A stretch of DNA of 64,000 bases from Prochlorococcus marinus str. MIT 9312 (GTDB taxonomy: Bacteria; Cyanobacteriota; Cyanobacteriia; PCC-6307; Cyanobiaceae). The position numbers were made by a program, and so were the translations under genes. The stretch is from positions 248,001-312,000 of the forward strand of contig NC_007577.1 in the NCBI RefSeq assembly GCF_000012645.1, given 5' to 3'. This document shows positions 1 through 8,468 of this stretch, piece after piece; within the stretch, counting starts at the first letter, position 1, and each line of letters opens with the position of its first letter. The notes beneath the pieces are model-generated. The model was not told the origin of the DNA, searched no databases, and saw nothing but the letters and a program-made list of their open reading frames with translations.

Positions 1-414
1 ACCCCTAGGGTTATTAATTATTTGCGCATTTTTAGGGAAGAAACATTGTTTCCTTAAGCTAGAATAATTGTCCTGGAGCTTTGAATTTGAAAGTTTTTGC
101 TTTATTTCATCCCATAAGTACTCTTTTTCAAAAAGAGATACATTAAAAGACTTTGCTATTGCCTCAGTAGTTAAGTCATCTGGGGTAGGTCCCAAGCCAC
201 CGGTTGTAATTAGAAGATTACTTCTTTGAGAAATTTCTTGAATTACTTTTATAATTCGATCACAATTATCACCTACAGTTGATTGTCTAAAGTGATTTAA
301 GCCTAATTGAGACAACTGCTCAGAAATCCATTTAGCATTTGTATTTACAATATTTCCTAAAAGTAGCTCTGTTCCAATAGAAAGAATTTCAACTCCTTTG
401 GAATTAGAAGTCAT
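1..414 (-). CDS. cinA: CinA-like protein, N-terminal part (cut by window edge)
   Basis: The visible 138 codons are the N-terminal MoaB/MogA-like domain of the CinA family (competence/damage-inducible protein; many members have nicotinamide-nucleotide amidase or ADP-ribose pyrophosphatase activity in a later domain). The start reads [20 protein letters not shown], and the motif [11 protein letters not shown], typical of the family, follows at about residue 68. The C-terminal part lies outside the window. The ATG overlaps the stop codon of glyA in an ATGA arrangement, so the two genes are probably translationally coupled in one transcript with glyA first. Confidence 0.88.
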   Translation of the reverse strand, partial: MTSNSKGVEILSIGTELLLGNIVNTNAKWISEQLSQLGLNHFRQSTVGDNCDRIIKVIQEISQRSNLLITTGGLGPTPDDLTTEAIAKSFNVSLFEKEYLWDEIKQKLSNSKLQDNYSSLRKQCFFPKNAQIINNPRG

Positions 415-1682
415 TTAATTGATGCTTCAAGTTTGCCTTCATAAAGAGGAAAACGATTACATAAAGCTAATACTTTGTCCTTACATTGACTTTCAATCAC
501 TGAATCATTTGGATTAAGTAATCTATCAGCAATAATTTCTCCAACTTCAGCAAAAGCAGTTTCATTAAAGCCTCTGGTAGTTAAAGCAGCAGTACCCAGC
601 CTTAGCCCACTGGTAACAAAAGGCGATTCAGGATCAAATGGAACAGTATTTTTATTAGCTGTGATATTCACTGCGCTTACTAGCAAATCAGCAATTTTTC
701 CAGTCATATTTATACTTCTTAAATCTAGTAAAACAATATGATTATCAGTCCCTCCACTAACAATATCAATACCTCTACTTATTAAAGTGGAAGCCAACAC
801 TTTCGCATTTTTTATAACTTGTTGGGAATAATTAACGAAATCTGGTTGTAAGGCTTCTCCAAATGCAACTGCTTTAGCGGCAATAATATGTTCTAGGGGG
901 CCACCCTGAGTTCCAGGGAAAACAGATTTATCAAATTTCTTTCCAAATTCTCCATCTTTACATAAGATAAGTCCTCCTCTAGGCCCTCTCAATGTCTTAT
1001 GAGTAGTTGTAGTAACTACATCACAATAAGGTAGAGGATTTGGATGAAGTTTACTTGCTACGAGCCCCGCGATGTGTGCAATATCAGCCATTAAGAATGC
1101 ACCAACTTCATCTGCAATATTTCTAAATGATTCAAAATCAATTGTTCTTGGATAAGCAGAATATCCGCATATGATTAATTTTGGTTTTGTTTCTAGTGCG
1201 ATCTCTCTTATTTCATCAAAATTTAACTCACTAGTTTCTTTATTTACACCATAGTGAACTGCATTAAACCACTTGCCACTCATATTGACTGGAGATCCAT
1301 GAGTAAGGTGTCCACCATGAGATAAATCCATTCCCATGATTGTATCGCCAGGTTGAAGAAGGCTTAAGAAAACAGCAGCATTTGCCTGTGCTCCACTATG
1401 AGGTTGAACATTAGCCCAATTTGCATTAAATAATTTTTTTGCTCTCTGAATAGCTAATTCTTCGATTTCATCAACAAATTCGCATCCACCGTAATATCTC
1501 TTTTGAGGTAATCCTTCCGCGTATTTATTAGTAAGGACCGATCCTTGAGCCTGCATGACAGCAATCGATGCAAAATTCTCACTTGCTATTAACTCAAGGT
1601 GAGTTTCCTGTCTATTTTTTTCGGAGTTAATGAAATTGGATATTACTGGATCACTTTTTTTAAGATTTTGAAGAATATTCAT
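411..1682 (-). CDS. glyA: Serine hydroxymethyltransferase
   Basis: PLP enzyme that interconverts serine and glycine with tetrahydrofolate, the main source of one-carbon units in the cytoplasm. The 423 residues match the usual family length. The active-site segment [14 protein letters not shown] carries the Schiff-base lysine at residue 229, and the substrate-binding start region ELIASENF is intact at about 30-37. The gene follows tRNA-Arg on the same strand and its stop overlaps the start of cinA. It starts with ATG. No glycine riboswitch-like structure was seen in the 76 bases in front of it. Confidence 0.98.
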   Translation of the reverse strand: MNILQNLKKSDPVISNFINSEKNRQETHLELIASENFASIAVMQAQGSVLTNKYAEGLPQKRYYGGCEFVDEIEELAIQRAKKLFNANWANVQPHSGAQANAAVFLSLLQPGDTIMGMDLSHGGHLTHGSPVNMSGKWFNAVHYGVNKETSELNFDEIREIALETKPKLIICGYSAYPRTIDFESFRNIADEVGAFLMADIAHIAGLVASKLHPNPLPYCDVVTTTTHKTLRGPRGGLILCKDGEFGKKFDKSVFPGTQGGPLEHIIAAKAVAFGEALQPDFVNYSQQVIKNAKVLASTLISRGIDIVSGGTDNHIVLLDLRSINMTGKIADLLVSAVNITANKNTVPFDPESPFVTSGLRLGTAALTTRGFNETAFAEVGEIIADRLLNPNDSVIESQCKDKVLALCNRFPLYEGKLEASIK

Positions 1683-1758
1683 TGAACTTGATAAGTAATA
1701 CTCATAATATAAACGAAATTTTTGGAAAAATATAAAAAGGATATTTCATATTTTTAAA

Positions 1759-1832
1759 CGCGCCTGGAGAGATTCGAACTCCCGACACCCTGATCCGTAG
1801 TCAGGTGCTCTAATCCACTGAGCTACAGGCGC
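1759..1832 (-). tRNA. trnR: tRNA-Arg (anticodon ACG)
   Basis: The minus strand folds as a full cloverleaf. The acceptor stem GCGCCTG pairs with CAGGCGC, the D arm is TAGCTCAGTGGATTAGAGCA, the anticodon loop CTACGGA gives ACG, and the T arm contains GTTCGAATC. The discriminator base is G at 1759. CCA is not encoded. ACG (A34, usually deaminated to inosine) reads CGN arginine codons. Confidence 0.96.
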
Positions 1833-1920
1833 ATAATTTGTAATATCTCTGTTTCAGGGTATCTTAGTCAACTAGATTTCAGGTAAAATATCTATTATTA
1901 ACAATCTCATTATTATAAAT

Positions 1921-2172
1921 ATGCCCATAAAGTGGTACGGAAACGGCGATTTAGAAGATCCCATCTACAAGCATTTTTCTCGAATAGTAAATTTTGTGAT
2001 TCACTGCATGATATTTACTGCGGTTGTAAGTGGTACTTGGCTTTTAAAAGAAATTAAATATGAAATGGCTTTTTTTAATAATTTTGCTATTTTCTGGTCA
2101 ATTCTTTTAGCTTCCCACTTAATTTTTGTAATTATAAAAAAACCCAGAGATTTAGAAAAACAATCAACTTAA
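1921..2172 (+). CDS. Small two-helix membrane protein, conserved cyanobacterial type
   Basis: An 83-residue protein without a recognised functional family. Residues about 22-41 and 52-71 are hydrophobic and suggest two membrane segments with short charged ends (KKPRDLEKQ at the C-terminus). A WYGNGDLEDP segment precedes the first helix. The gene lies 13 bases upstream of the next gene on the same strand and probably shares its transcript. The AT-rich codon use matches the neighbours. Its function is unknown. Confidence 0.75.
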   Translation: MPIKWYGNGDLEDPIYKHFSRIVNFVIHCMIFTAVVSGTWLLKEIKYEMAFFNNFAIFWSILLASHLIFVIIKKPRDLEKQST

Positions 2173-2185
2173 ATCAATTTTATTT

Positions 2186-2476
2186 ATGGACTCTCAGATA
2201 AGCATAAGTGATCTAGAAAATATTATTTCAGAAAAGGTTTATATAAAAATAGAAAAGTGGAATTTATATCTTGGAGATGCTGGCCTAGCTAGAAATCTTG
2301 CTATTGAATGTATAAGCAATAAAGATCAAGGCACATTAGAGGCTGCAAAAATAAGTTTGAAAGCAATTAATGTAAAAGTAGGAGATGGACTTAAAAGTAT
2401 TCCACTTATTAATTTAATAACTTCCGCACAAATTCTTGAATTAGAGGAAATTTTGGAAAGTTTTTTTAATAACTAA
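2186..2476 (+). CDS. DUF3181-like small cytoplasmic protein
   Basis: A 96-residue, largely helical soluble protein resembling the cyanobacterial DUF3181 family (recalled from its length and the IEKWNLYLGDAGLA segment; not searched). No signal peptide or membrane segment is visible. It follows the small membrane protein by 13 bases, so the two may be co-expressed. Its 3' end overlaps the 3' end of murJ by four bases on the opposite strand, leaving no room for a separate terminator. Its function is unknown. Confidence 0.7.
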   Translation: MDSQISISDLENIISEKVYIKIEKWNLYLGDAGLARNLAIECISNKDQGTLEAAKISLKAINVKVGDGLKSIPLINLITSAQILELEEILESFFNN

Positions 2477-4056
2477 ATCTTTTTTTGATAAATTTTAAAT
2501 TTATTTACGTTCAAACATTTTGTAAGTAAAAAATAAATTACAAAAAAAGTTAGAGATCCAAATATTAATAATAAAAATCCTCCAAAATTTGAATTAAAGT
2601 TATTCTTAGTTTTGAAAATAGTCAAACAAAGTGTACTATCTAAAAATGATGCTAATGACATCAGAGTAATTTTTTTCAATAAATCCAAGTTAGGCAAATG
2701 GATATCTTCATTTCGCAGATTTAAAGAAAGCAAAATACAAACTATAAAGTTGACTATTACTGAAGATAAGATTATTCCTACAACTCCAAAATTATATGGT
2801 GAAAGATTTCCAAAATTCTTAATTGGTGCACCAATTAAAAACCAATCAAAAAAGATATTAAATATGATCCCTGCGAATGACAACTTAAAAGGAAATTTTG
2901 TTTTTTCTATTGAATAGTAAGTTCTTACTAATAAATCTCTATAAAGATAAAAAGGTATTCCAAATCCATAAGCAATTAATATATTCTTCACTTTTAAGGT
3001 GGCTGAATAATCAAAGACTCCTCTTTGAAAAACTAATTGAACAATTTGGTTATTGAAGGTTATGAAAAATCCAGTTAAAAAAATAGTTGTCAAGAAACAG
3101 TACTCTATTCCAGAGATTAATTTTTTTTGGAATCCTCTGGAGTCTTTATAACTTCTCAATTTAGAAAATTTTGGAAGTAATGGCAAAATTAAAGAGTTGG
3201 ATAATATGCCTAATGGGGCTTGTATAAGAAAATTTCCGTAAGCTAGTCCAGATGCTGCTCCTTGAAAACTGGAAGCAAAAAACATATCAATAAAAACGTT
3301 AATTTGACTTAGACCTGATGAGATAGATGCTGGAAAAATTAGGTTGAAAATTCTTCTCTCTTCATCTTTAAACAATTGGAAAGTTGACTCTAATCTCAAG
3401 AGACCGCTTTTATTTATTTCCCAAATTTGAACAACAAACTGAATAAAAGTTCCTGTCAAAGTTGCAAAAGCTAGTAACCCCGAATAAGTGAGGAAATTTG
3501 AAGATGAATTTTCTGTGTTGAATATCCAACTAAATAGAATAAAAAAAATTGTAGTTATGCTTGTTATGGCTGGGCTTATACTTGATAAAAAGAATTTTCT
3601 TTGAGAATTTAAGGCTCCAAAGCTTAAACCTATAAAGCCAGATAATGGTATACAAGGTGTAAGTATTCTTAATTGGTAAGTGGCAATAGATTTAGCTTCG
3701 TAACTTAAATTGGGGGCTAATAAATCAATTAATAAATTGGAATTAAAGTAAATCAATATAGCTAAACTGCATAATAATATTGAAAGTTTTATGCTTACTT
3801 GAGTAAGAACAATCCCTCCATTTTTTTTGTTAAGAGGAGTTAAAACTGCTACTACTGCATTATGTAAAGGGCCATTAATTCCTCCAATGATTATTAGCAA
3901 AAAACCAGGAATTATATAGGCATAATTAAATGCGTCGTAAGTTACCCCAACCCCAAAAGCAGCAGCTATAAATATTTGTCTTATACATCCCGCTAATTTA
4001 CTAAGACTAGTACCAAATGAAATTGAAAAAACATTATTTTTAAAAAATGAATGCAT
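2473..4056 (-). CDS. murJ: Lipid II flippase MurJ (MviN family)
   Basis: A 527-residue polytopic membrane protein of the MOP/MviN family, which moves lipid II across the inner membrane for peptidoglycan synthesis. About fourteen hydrophobic segments are spread along the whole chain, as expected for MurJ. The N-terminal SFGTSLSKLAGCIRQIFIAAAFG segment, here broken after SFGTSLSKLAGCIRQ, carries the conserved SxxSKxxGxxRQ pattern. The ATG start has no good competitor. The gene is convergent with the DUF3181-like gene and divergent from sfsA. A 20-bp perfect palindrome lies inside it at 2819-2838. Confidence 0.93.
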   Translation of the reverse strand: MHSFFKNNVFSISFGTSLSKLAGCIRQIFIAAAFGVGVTYDAFNYAYIIPGFLLIIIGGINGPLHNAVVAVLTPLNKKNGGIVLTQVSIKLSILLCSLAILIYFNSNLLIDLLAPNLSYEAKSIATYQLRILTPCIPLSGFIGLSFGALNSQRKFFLSSISPAITSITTIFFILFSWIFNTENSSSNFLTYSGLLAFATLTGTFIQFVVQIWEINKSGLLRLESTFQLFKDEERRIFNLIFPASISSGLSQINVFIDMFFASSFQGAASGLAYGNFLIQAPLGILSNSLILPLLPKFSKLRSYKDSRGFQKKLISGIEYCFLTTIFLTGFFITFNNQIVQLVFQRGVFDYSATLKVKNILIAYGFGIPFYLYRDLLVRTYYSIEKTKFPFKLSFAGIIFNIFFDWFLIGAPIKNFGNLSPYNFGVVGIILSSVIVNFIVCILLSLNLRNEDIHLPNLDLLKKITLMSLASFLDSTLCLTIFKTKNNFNSNFGGFLLLIFGSLTFFVIYFLLTKCLNVNKFKIYQKKI

Positions 4057-4128
4057 TTGGCTATATCAAAAATTTTTCAATAAGATTAAGTTTCAATTAT
4101 ATTTGATTTTTAAATAACGACATATTTT

Positions 4129-4869
4129 ATGAATGATCGGATAATTGAATTTGATCCATTAATTGAAGGGGTTTTAATTAATAGATATAAAAGGTTTCTT
4201 GCTGATATTGAATTAGAGACTGGAGAGGTAGTAACTGCTCATTGTGCTAATACAGGACCAATGAAAGGACTTTTGACCGAGGGAGCAAAAGTAAGAATGA
4301 GTGTTTCCCCTTCTCCTAAAAGAAAATTACCTTTTACTTGGGAACAGATATGTGTTTTAGATGCAAAAAATGAGGAGGTTTGGGTTGGAATTAATACCCT
4401 ATTTGCAAATAAGTTGATCAAAAAGGTTATTGAGAAAAATTTGTTAAACGAAATAATTGGAGAAATAGAGACAATTAAAGCTGAAGTGCCTTATGGAAAA
4501 GATAAAAAAAGCAGAATTGACTTTTTTTTAACTCCAAAATCTTCAAATCCTGATAAACGTAACATATATATAGAGGTTAAAAATACGACCTGGATGAAAG
4601 GAAATGTAGCTCTATTCCCAGATACAGTAACGAAAAGAGGTCAAAAACACCTTATAGAATTAAAGGAATTAATTCCTGCAAGTAAAAGTATTTTAATACT
4701 TTGTATTACGAGAAAAGACGCTTGTTTCTTTTCCCCTGGAGATGATGCAGATCCCTTATATGGCAATCTTTTTAGAGAATCTTTTAGTGCAGGTATGATA
4801 CCAATCCCATGCTCGTTTGAATTTCACAAAGACCACATAACATGGAATGGAATTAAACCTTTGAAATAA
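4129..4869 (+). CDS. sfsA: SfsA family protein
   Basis: A 246-residue protein of the SfsA family, first named for sugar fermentation stimulation in E. coli and thought to bind DNA or nucleic acid with a nuclease-like fold. Family hallmarks are [11 protein letters not shown] at about 38-48, the acidic RIDFFL at about 129-134, and IYIEVKNTT at about 146-154, whose D/E-x-K spacing fits the PD-(D/E)XK fold. Its role in a phototroph is unclear. It starts with ATG 72 bases from the divergent murJ. Confidence 0.93.
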   Translation: MNDRIIEFDPLIEGVLINRYKRFLADIELETGEVVTAHCANTGPMKGLLTEGAKVRMSVSPSPKRKLPFTWEQICVLDAKNEEVWVGINTLFANKLIKKVIEKNLLNEIIGEIETIKAEVPYGKDKKSRIDFFLTPKSSNPDKRNIYIEVKNTTWMKGNVALFPDTVTKRGQKHLIELKELIPASKSILILCITRKDACFFSPGDDADPLYGNLFRESFSAGMIPIPCSFEFHKDHITWNGIKPLK

Positions 4870-4951
4870 ATTAAAAACTTGATATTTTGAAATTAATAAA
4901 AAAAATTTTTTAATTTAACAAATATAAATTTAGGATGCAACTATAAAATTG

Positions 4952-4965
4952 GTAGCAACGACTAC
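4952..4965 (+). promoter_or_regulatory. NtcA-binding site in front of amt1
   Basis: The bases GTA-GCAACGAC-TAC match the NtcA consensus GTA-N8-TAC exactly. The site ends 83 bases before the amt1 start codon. NtcA is the global nitrogen activator of cyanobacteria, and ammonium transporters are classical targets. For an activator site centred near -41.5, transcription would start close to position 5000. A weak TTGAAT at 4994-4999 is the nearest -10-like element and would put the start slightly later. Nothing else in the window was found with so clean a match next to a nitrogen gene. Confidence 0.8.
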
Positions 4966-5007
4966 TAGACACTAATAAGTTTTTTGAGCAAAATTGAATA
5001 TGAAAGG

Positions 5008-5029
5008 AAACAGAACAAACTGTTTTTTT
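5008..5029 (+). promoter_or_regulatory. Hairpin with T-run in the amt1 leader
   Basis: AAACAG (5008-5013) can pair with CTGTTT (5020-5025) around a six-base loop, and the second arm runs into seven T residues (5023-5029). The element starts just after the expected transcription start and ends 19 bases before the ATG. The shape resembles a small attenuator or the 3' end of a short RNA. It includes an AGGAAACA string that recalls the conserved element of cyanobacterial Yfr2-type small RNAs; that likeness is from memory. Confidence 0.4.
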
Positions 5030-5048
5030 GCAGATCTAATTTTTTTTT

Positions 5049-6512
5049 ATGACCACTGCTTTGCAAACGCCTCAAAGGCGCTCTAGGACCAGATTACAAG
5101 ACGCAAGTCTTGTAAATGGACCTATGCTCCTTTTGAGGAGTATTCGAGGATTTAGTTCAAACCGCTCCATGTTGTGGCTTGCAACTGTTCCTTTAGCACT
5201 TTTTGGATTAGGACTTTTTAATGTTGCTGCTCATGCAACAGAACTTCCTGATCTTAATGCAGCATTTTTAGCAAATAACCTTTGGTTATTTGTTGCAACA
5301 ATTTTAGTTATCTTCATGAATGCTGGTTTCGCTATGGTAGAAGCCGGTATGTGTAGATCTAAAAATGCTGTCAACATTCTCGCCAAAAACCTTTTTGTAT
5401 TTGCTTTAGCAGTTACTTCATATTGGTTTATTGGATTTGGAATTATGTATTACGGAAAGGAAATAATTCCTGGAATACTTTATTTTAATTCCTTATTCTT
5501 TGATCCAACAGTTACTGCTGAAATGATTGAAGGAGCAGAATTAGTACCAACAGTTGACTTCCTCTTCCAAGCAGCTTTTGCTGGAACTGCAGCAACTATT
5601 GTTTCTGGTCTCGTCGCAGAAAGAGTTAAGTTTGGAGAATTTGTTGTATTTGCCATCGTTTTAACTGCTTTCATTTACCCAATAGCTGGTAGTTGGAAGT
5701 GGAATGGTGGTTGGCTTGATCAGCTTGGATTTATTGATTTTGCAGGCTCTTCAATTGTTCACTCAGTTGGAGCTTGGGCAGGTCTTGTTGGAGCTATGCT
5801 TCTTGGACCAAGAATTGGTAAATACTCAGATGGAAAGCCTCAGGCTATGCCTGGACATAATATGGCAATTGCTACTTTAGGAGCTCTTGTTCTATGGATA
5901 GGTTGGTATGGATTTAATCCAGGTTCTCAACTTGCTATGGATCAATGGGTACCTTACGTTGCTGTAACTACCACTTTGGCAGCAGCAGCCGGAGCTATTG
6001 GAGCAACTATTGTTTCTACTTTAACATCAGGAAAACCTGATCTTACAATGATCATTAATGGCATCCTTGCCGGTTTAGTAAGTATCACTGCCGGTTGTGG
6101 TGATATGACTCTTGTAGGAGCATGGTTCGCTGGACTAGTTGGTGGAATTATTGTCGTATTTTCTGTTGCCGCTCTTGATGCAGCTGAAATTGATGATCCA
6201 GTAGGTGCATTTTCTGTTCACGGAGTTTGTGGCGTATGGGGAACCATAGTCATTGGTCTTTGGGGAACTGAAATGCAAGGAAGTGGACTAGGTATTGGAC
6301 TACTTAATGGTGGAGGTATTAAATTACTTCTTGTTCAAGCACTTGGTGCAGCAGCTTATGCTATCTGGACTCTTGTTACCTGTTGGATTGCTTGGTCTGT
6401 AATTGGAGGATTATTCGGTGGAATCCGAGTATCTGAAGAGGAAGAGACTCAAGGTCTTGATATAGGAGAGCACGGAATGGAAGCATATCCAGACTTTGCA
6501 TCTGCTAAATAA
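5049..6512 (+). CDS. amt1: Ammonium transporter Amt1
   Basis: A 487-residue Amt/Mep/Rh channel protein that imports ammonium, the preferred nitrogen source of ocean picocyanobacteria. The Amt signature DFAGSSIVH lies at 230-238 and holds the first pore histidine (His238). The second pore histidine is His391 in VHGVCGVWG. An unusually long N-terminus with a hydrophobic stretch at 42-60 and AAHAT at 60-64 looks like a cleavable signal peptide, as in other cyanobacterial Amt1 proteins. About eleven membrane helices follow. Codons are noticeably regular, consistent with high expression. An NtcA box and a leader hairpin precede it and a strong terminator follows. Confidence 0.97.
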   Translation: MTTALQTPQRRSRTRLQDASLVNGPMLLLRSIRGFSSNRSMLWLATVPLALFGLGLFNVAAHATELPDLNAAFLANNLWLFVATILVIFMNAGFAMVEAGMCRSKNAVNILAKNLFVFALAVTSYWFIGFGIMYYGKEIIPGILYFNSLFFDPTVTAEMIEGAELVPTVDFLFQAAFAGTAATIVSGLVAERVKFGEFVVFAIVLTAFIYPIAGSWKWNGGWLDQLGFIDFAGSSIVHSVGAWAGLVGAMLLGPRIGKYSDGKPQAMPGHNMAIATLGALVLWIGWYGFNPGSQLAMDQWVPYVAVTTTLAAAAGAIGATIVSTLTSGKPDLTMIINGILAGLVSITAGCGDMTLVGAWFAGLVGGIIVVFSVAALDAAEIDDPVGAFSVHGVCGVWGTIVIGLWGTEMQGSGLGIGLLNGGGIKLLLVQALGAAAYAIWTLVTCWIAWSVIGGLFGGIRVSEEEETQGLDIGEHGMEAYPDFASAK

Positions 6513-6533
6513 TCTAACTTAAAATTAATTTTA

Positions 6534-6566
6534 GAAACCTGACTTATGTCAGGTTTCTTTTTTTTT
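6534..6566 (+). terminator. Rho-independent terminator of amt1
   Basis: GAAACCTGAC (6534-6543) and GTCAGGTTTC (6548-6557) form a perfect 10-bp stem with a TTAT loop, followed by an uninterrupted T run to 6566. It lies 22 bases after the amt1 stop and ends 35 bases before ispH, so amt1 is probably monocistronic. Confidence 0.93.
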
Positions 6567-6601
6567 ACAAAAAATTATTTAAAATGTTGTAATATTTAAA
6601 G

Positions 6602-7798
6602 ATGGATACTCAAGCTTTTAGAAGATCTCTGCATCATTCTGACAGATATAATAGAAGGGGTTTCGATTCTCCAACAAAAAGAGCTCAAGCTTTAGAAGAA
6701 GCTTATCAAAGTGATTTGATAAGTTCTATAAGAGATAATGGTTTTACCTACAACAAAGGCCGACTAAATATTAAATTGGCCAAAGCCTTTGGTTTCTGTT
6801 GGGGAGTTGAAAGAGCTGTAGCAATGGCATATGAAACTCGGAGACATTACCCTAATGAGAATATTTGGATAACAAACGAAATAATTCATAACCCTTCTGT
6901 TAATGATCATTTGAGAAAAATGAATGTAAAGTTCATTTCAGCTAAAAATGGAATTAAGGATTTTTCGTTAGTTTCTAATGGGGATGTAGTTATATTGCCT
7001 GCTTTTGGAGCTACTGTTCAAGAAATGAAACTCCTTCATGAGAAAGGATGTCATATTATAGATACAACTTGTCCTTGGGTTTCTAAGGTTTGGCATACTG
7101 TCGAGAAACATAAAAAGCATGTTTTTACATCTATTATTCATGGAAAATTTAAGCATGAAGAGACTCTTGCTACCAGCTCATTTGCAGGTAAATATTTAGT
7201 TGTACTTGATCTAGAAGAAGCAAATTATATATCTGAGTATATTCTGGGCAGAGGAAACAGAAATGAGTTTATGAACAAATTTGCTAAAGCTTGTTCTGAT
7301 GGATTTGATCCCGATAAAGATTTAGATAGAGTGGGAGTTGCTAACCAGACAACTATGCTTAAGAGTGAGACTGAGGAAATTGGAAAGGTTTTTGAAAAAA
7401 CGATGTTAAAAAAATTTGGACCAGAAAATCTAAATAGTCACTTTTTAGCATTTAATACAATTTGTGATGCAACTGAAGAAAGGCAAGATGCAATGTTTTC
7501 TTTGGTTGATGAAGACCTTGATATTCTAGTAGTTATAGGCGGCTTTAATTCTTCAAACACTACTCATTTACAAGAAATAGCAATTACTAAAAATATTACT
7601 TCTTTTCACATAGATACCCCAGAGAGGATATCAGTTGAAGAAAACTCGATATTACATAAACCACTAGGATTAGATTTAGAACTTAAAAATAATTTTTTAC
7701 CTAGTGGAAATATTAATGTCGGAATTACATCAGGTGCATCTACTCCTGATAAAGTTGTTGCGGATGTTATAGAAAAGTTGACTGTTATAGCTTCTTGA
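6602..7798 (+). CDS. ispH: 4-hydroxy-3-methylbut-2-enyl diphosphate reductase
   Basis: Last enzyme of the MEP pathway, making IPP and DMAPP for chlorophyll, carotenoid and quinone side chains. The 398 residues match the longer cyanobacterial/plant form rather than the roughly 310-residue bacterial form. Three iron-sulfur cluster cysteines are visible: Cys66 in [10 protein letters not shown], Cys157 in DTTCPWV and Cys288 in [10 protein letters not shown]. An N-terminal extension of about 60 residues precedes the first. It starts with ATG immediately after the amt1 terminator and stands alone. Confidence 0.97.
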
Positions 7799-7902
7799 AG
7801 TTGCAACGTTATTTATAAATATGCTTAGTTTTTTTAATTTATTACTCATATCTTTCCAAAAGATCTACTTTATTAACTAGAATAATTAAAAATTCATGAA
7901 GT

Positions 7903-8463
7903 ATGGAAGACAAAACACAAACTAATCAGGTTCAAACAGCCAGTATGAACAGAACTAAAGCTCCGCAAAAAGTTGAAGTTGTAGTTGCTAATTCATCTTC
8001 CGGCTCTGAAGTAAATATCCTTGGAGAACTATCAATTTTTATTTTACGGATTGGGTTTTGTGCCTTAATGATTCATCATGGTATAGAGAAACTTCAGGAT
8101 CCAGAGGGTTTTGCTGAATTTGTAGTTGGTAAGTACTTCCCATTTTTGCCAGGTGATCCTGTCGTTTGGACTTTTGGAGCAGCGATCACTCAATTAGTAT
8201 GCCCAGTAGGATTGGCTATAGGTATTTTTGCGAGGCTTTCTTCTCTTGGGTTATTATCCACAATGGCATTTGCCGTTTATTTTCATCTCCTAGATACTGG
8301 ACTAGAAGGTTTTCCTCTTGCAGTGGTTGAAGGTCATAATTATGCCTTCGAATTGTCTTTTATATATGGTGCTATTTCTCTCTATTTTCTATGCGCAGGT
8401 CCAGGCAGGCTCTCTTTATTCAGAAAGACTAACAAGATTACATATTATCCAAAATCAACATAA
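7903..8463 (+). CDS. DoxX family membrane protein
   Basis: A 186-residue integral membrane protein of the DoxX type. A polar tail of about 40 residues is followed by four hydrophobic segments between about 45 and 170. The segment RIGFCALMIHHGIEKLQDPEGFAE, here shortened to RIGFCALMIHHGIEKLQ, is the typical first helix. DoxX-like proteins are small quinone- or redox-linked membrane proteins whose exact role in cyanobacteria is unknown. The gene is convergent with purH, leaving only five bases between stop codons. Confidence 0.82.
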   Translation: MEDKTQTNQVQTASMNRTKAPQKVEVVVANSSSGSEVNILGELSIFILRIGFCALMIHHGIEKLQDPEGFAEFVVGKYFPFLPGDPVVWTFGAAITQLVCPVGLAIGIFARLSSLGLLSTMAFAVYFHLLDTGLEGFPLAVVEGHNYAFELSFIYGAISLYFLCAGPGRLSLFRKTNKITYYPKST

Positions 8464-8468
8464 CTAAC

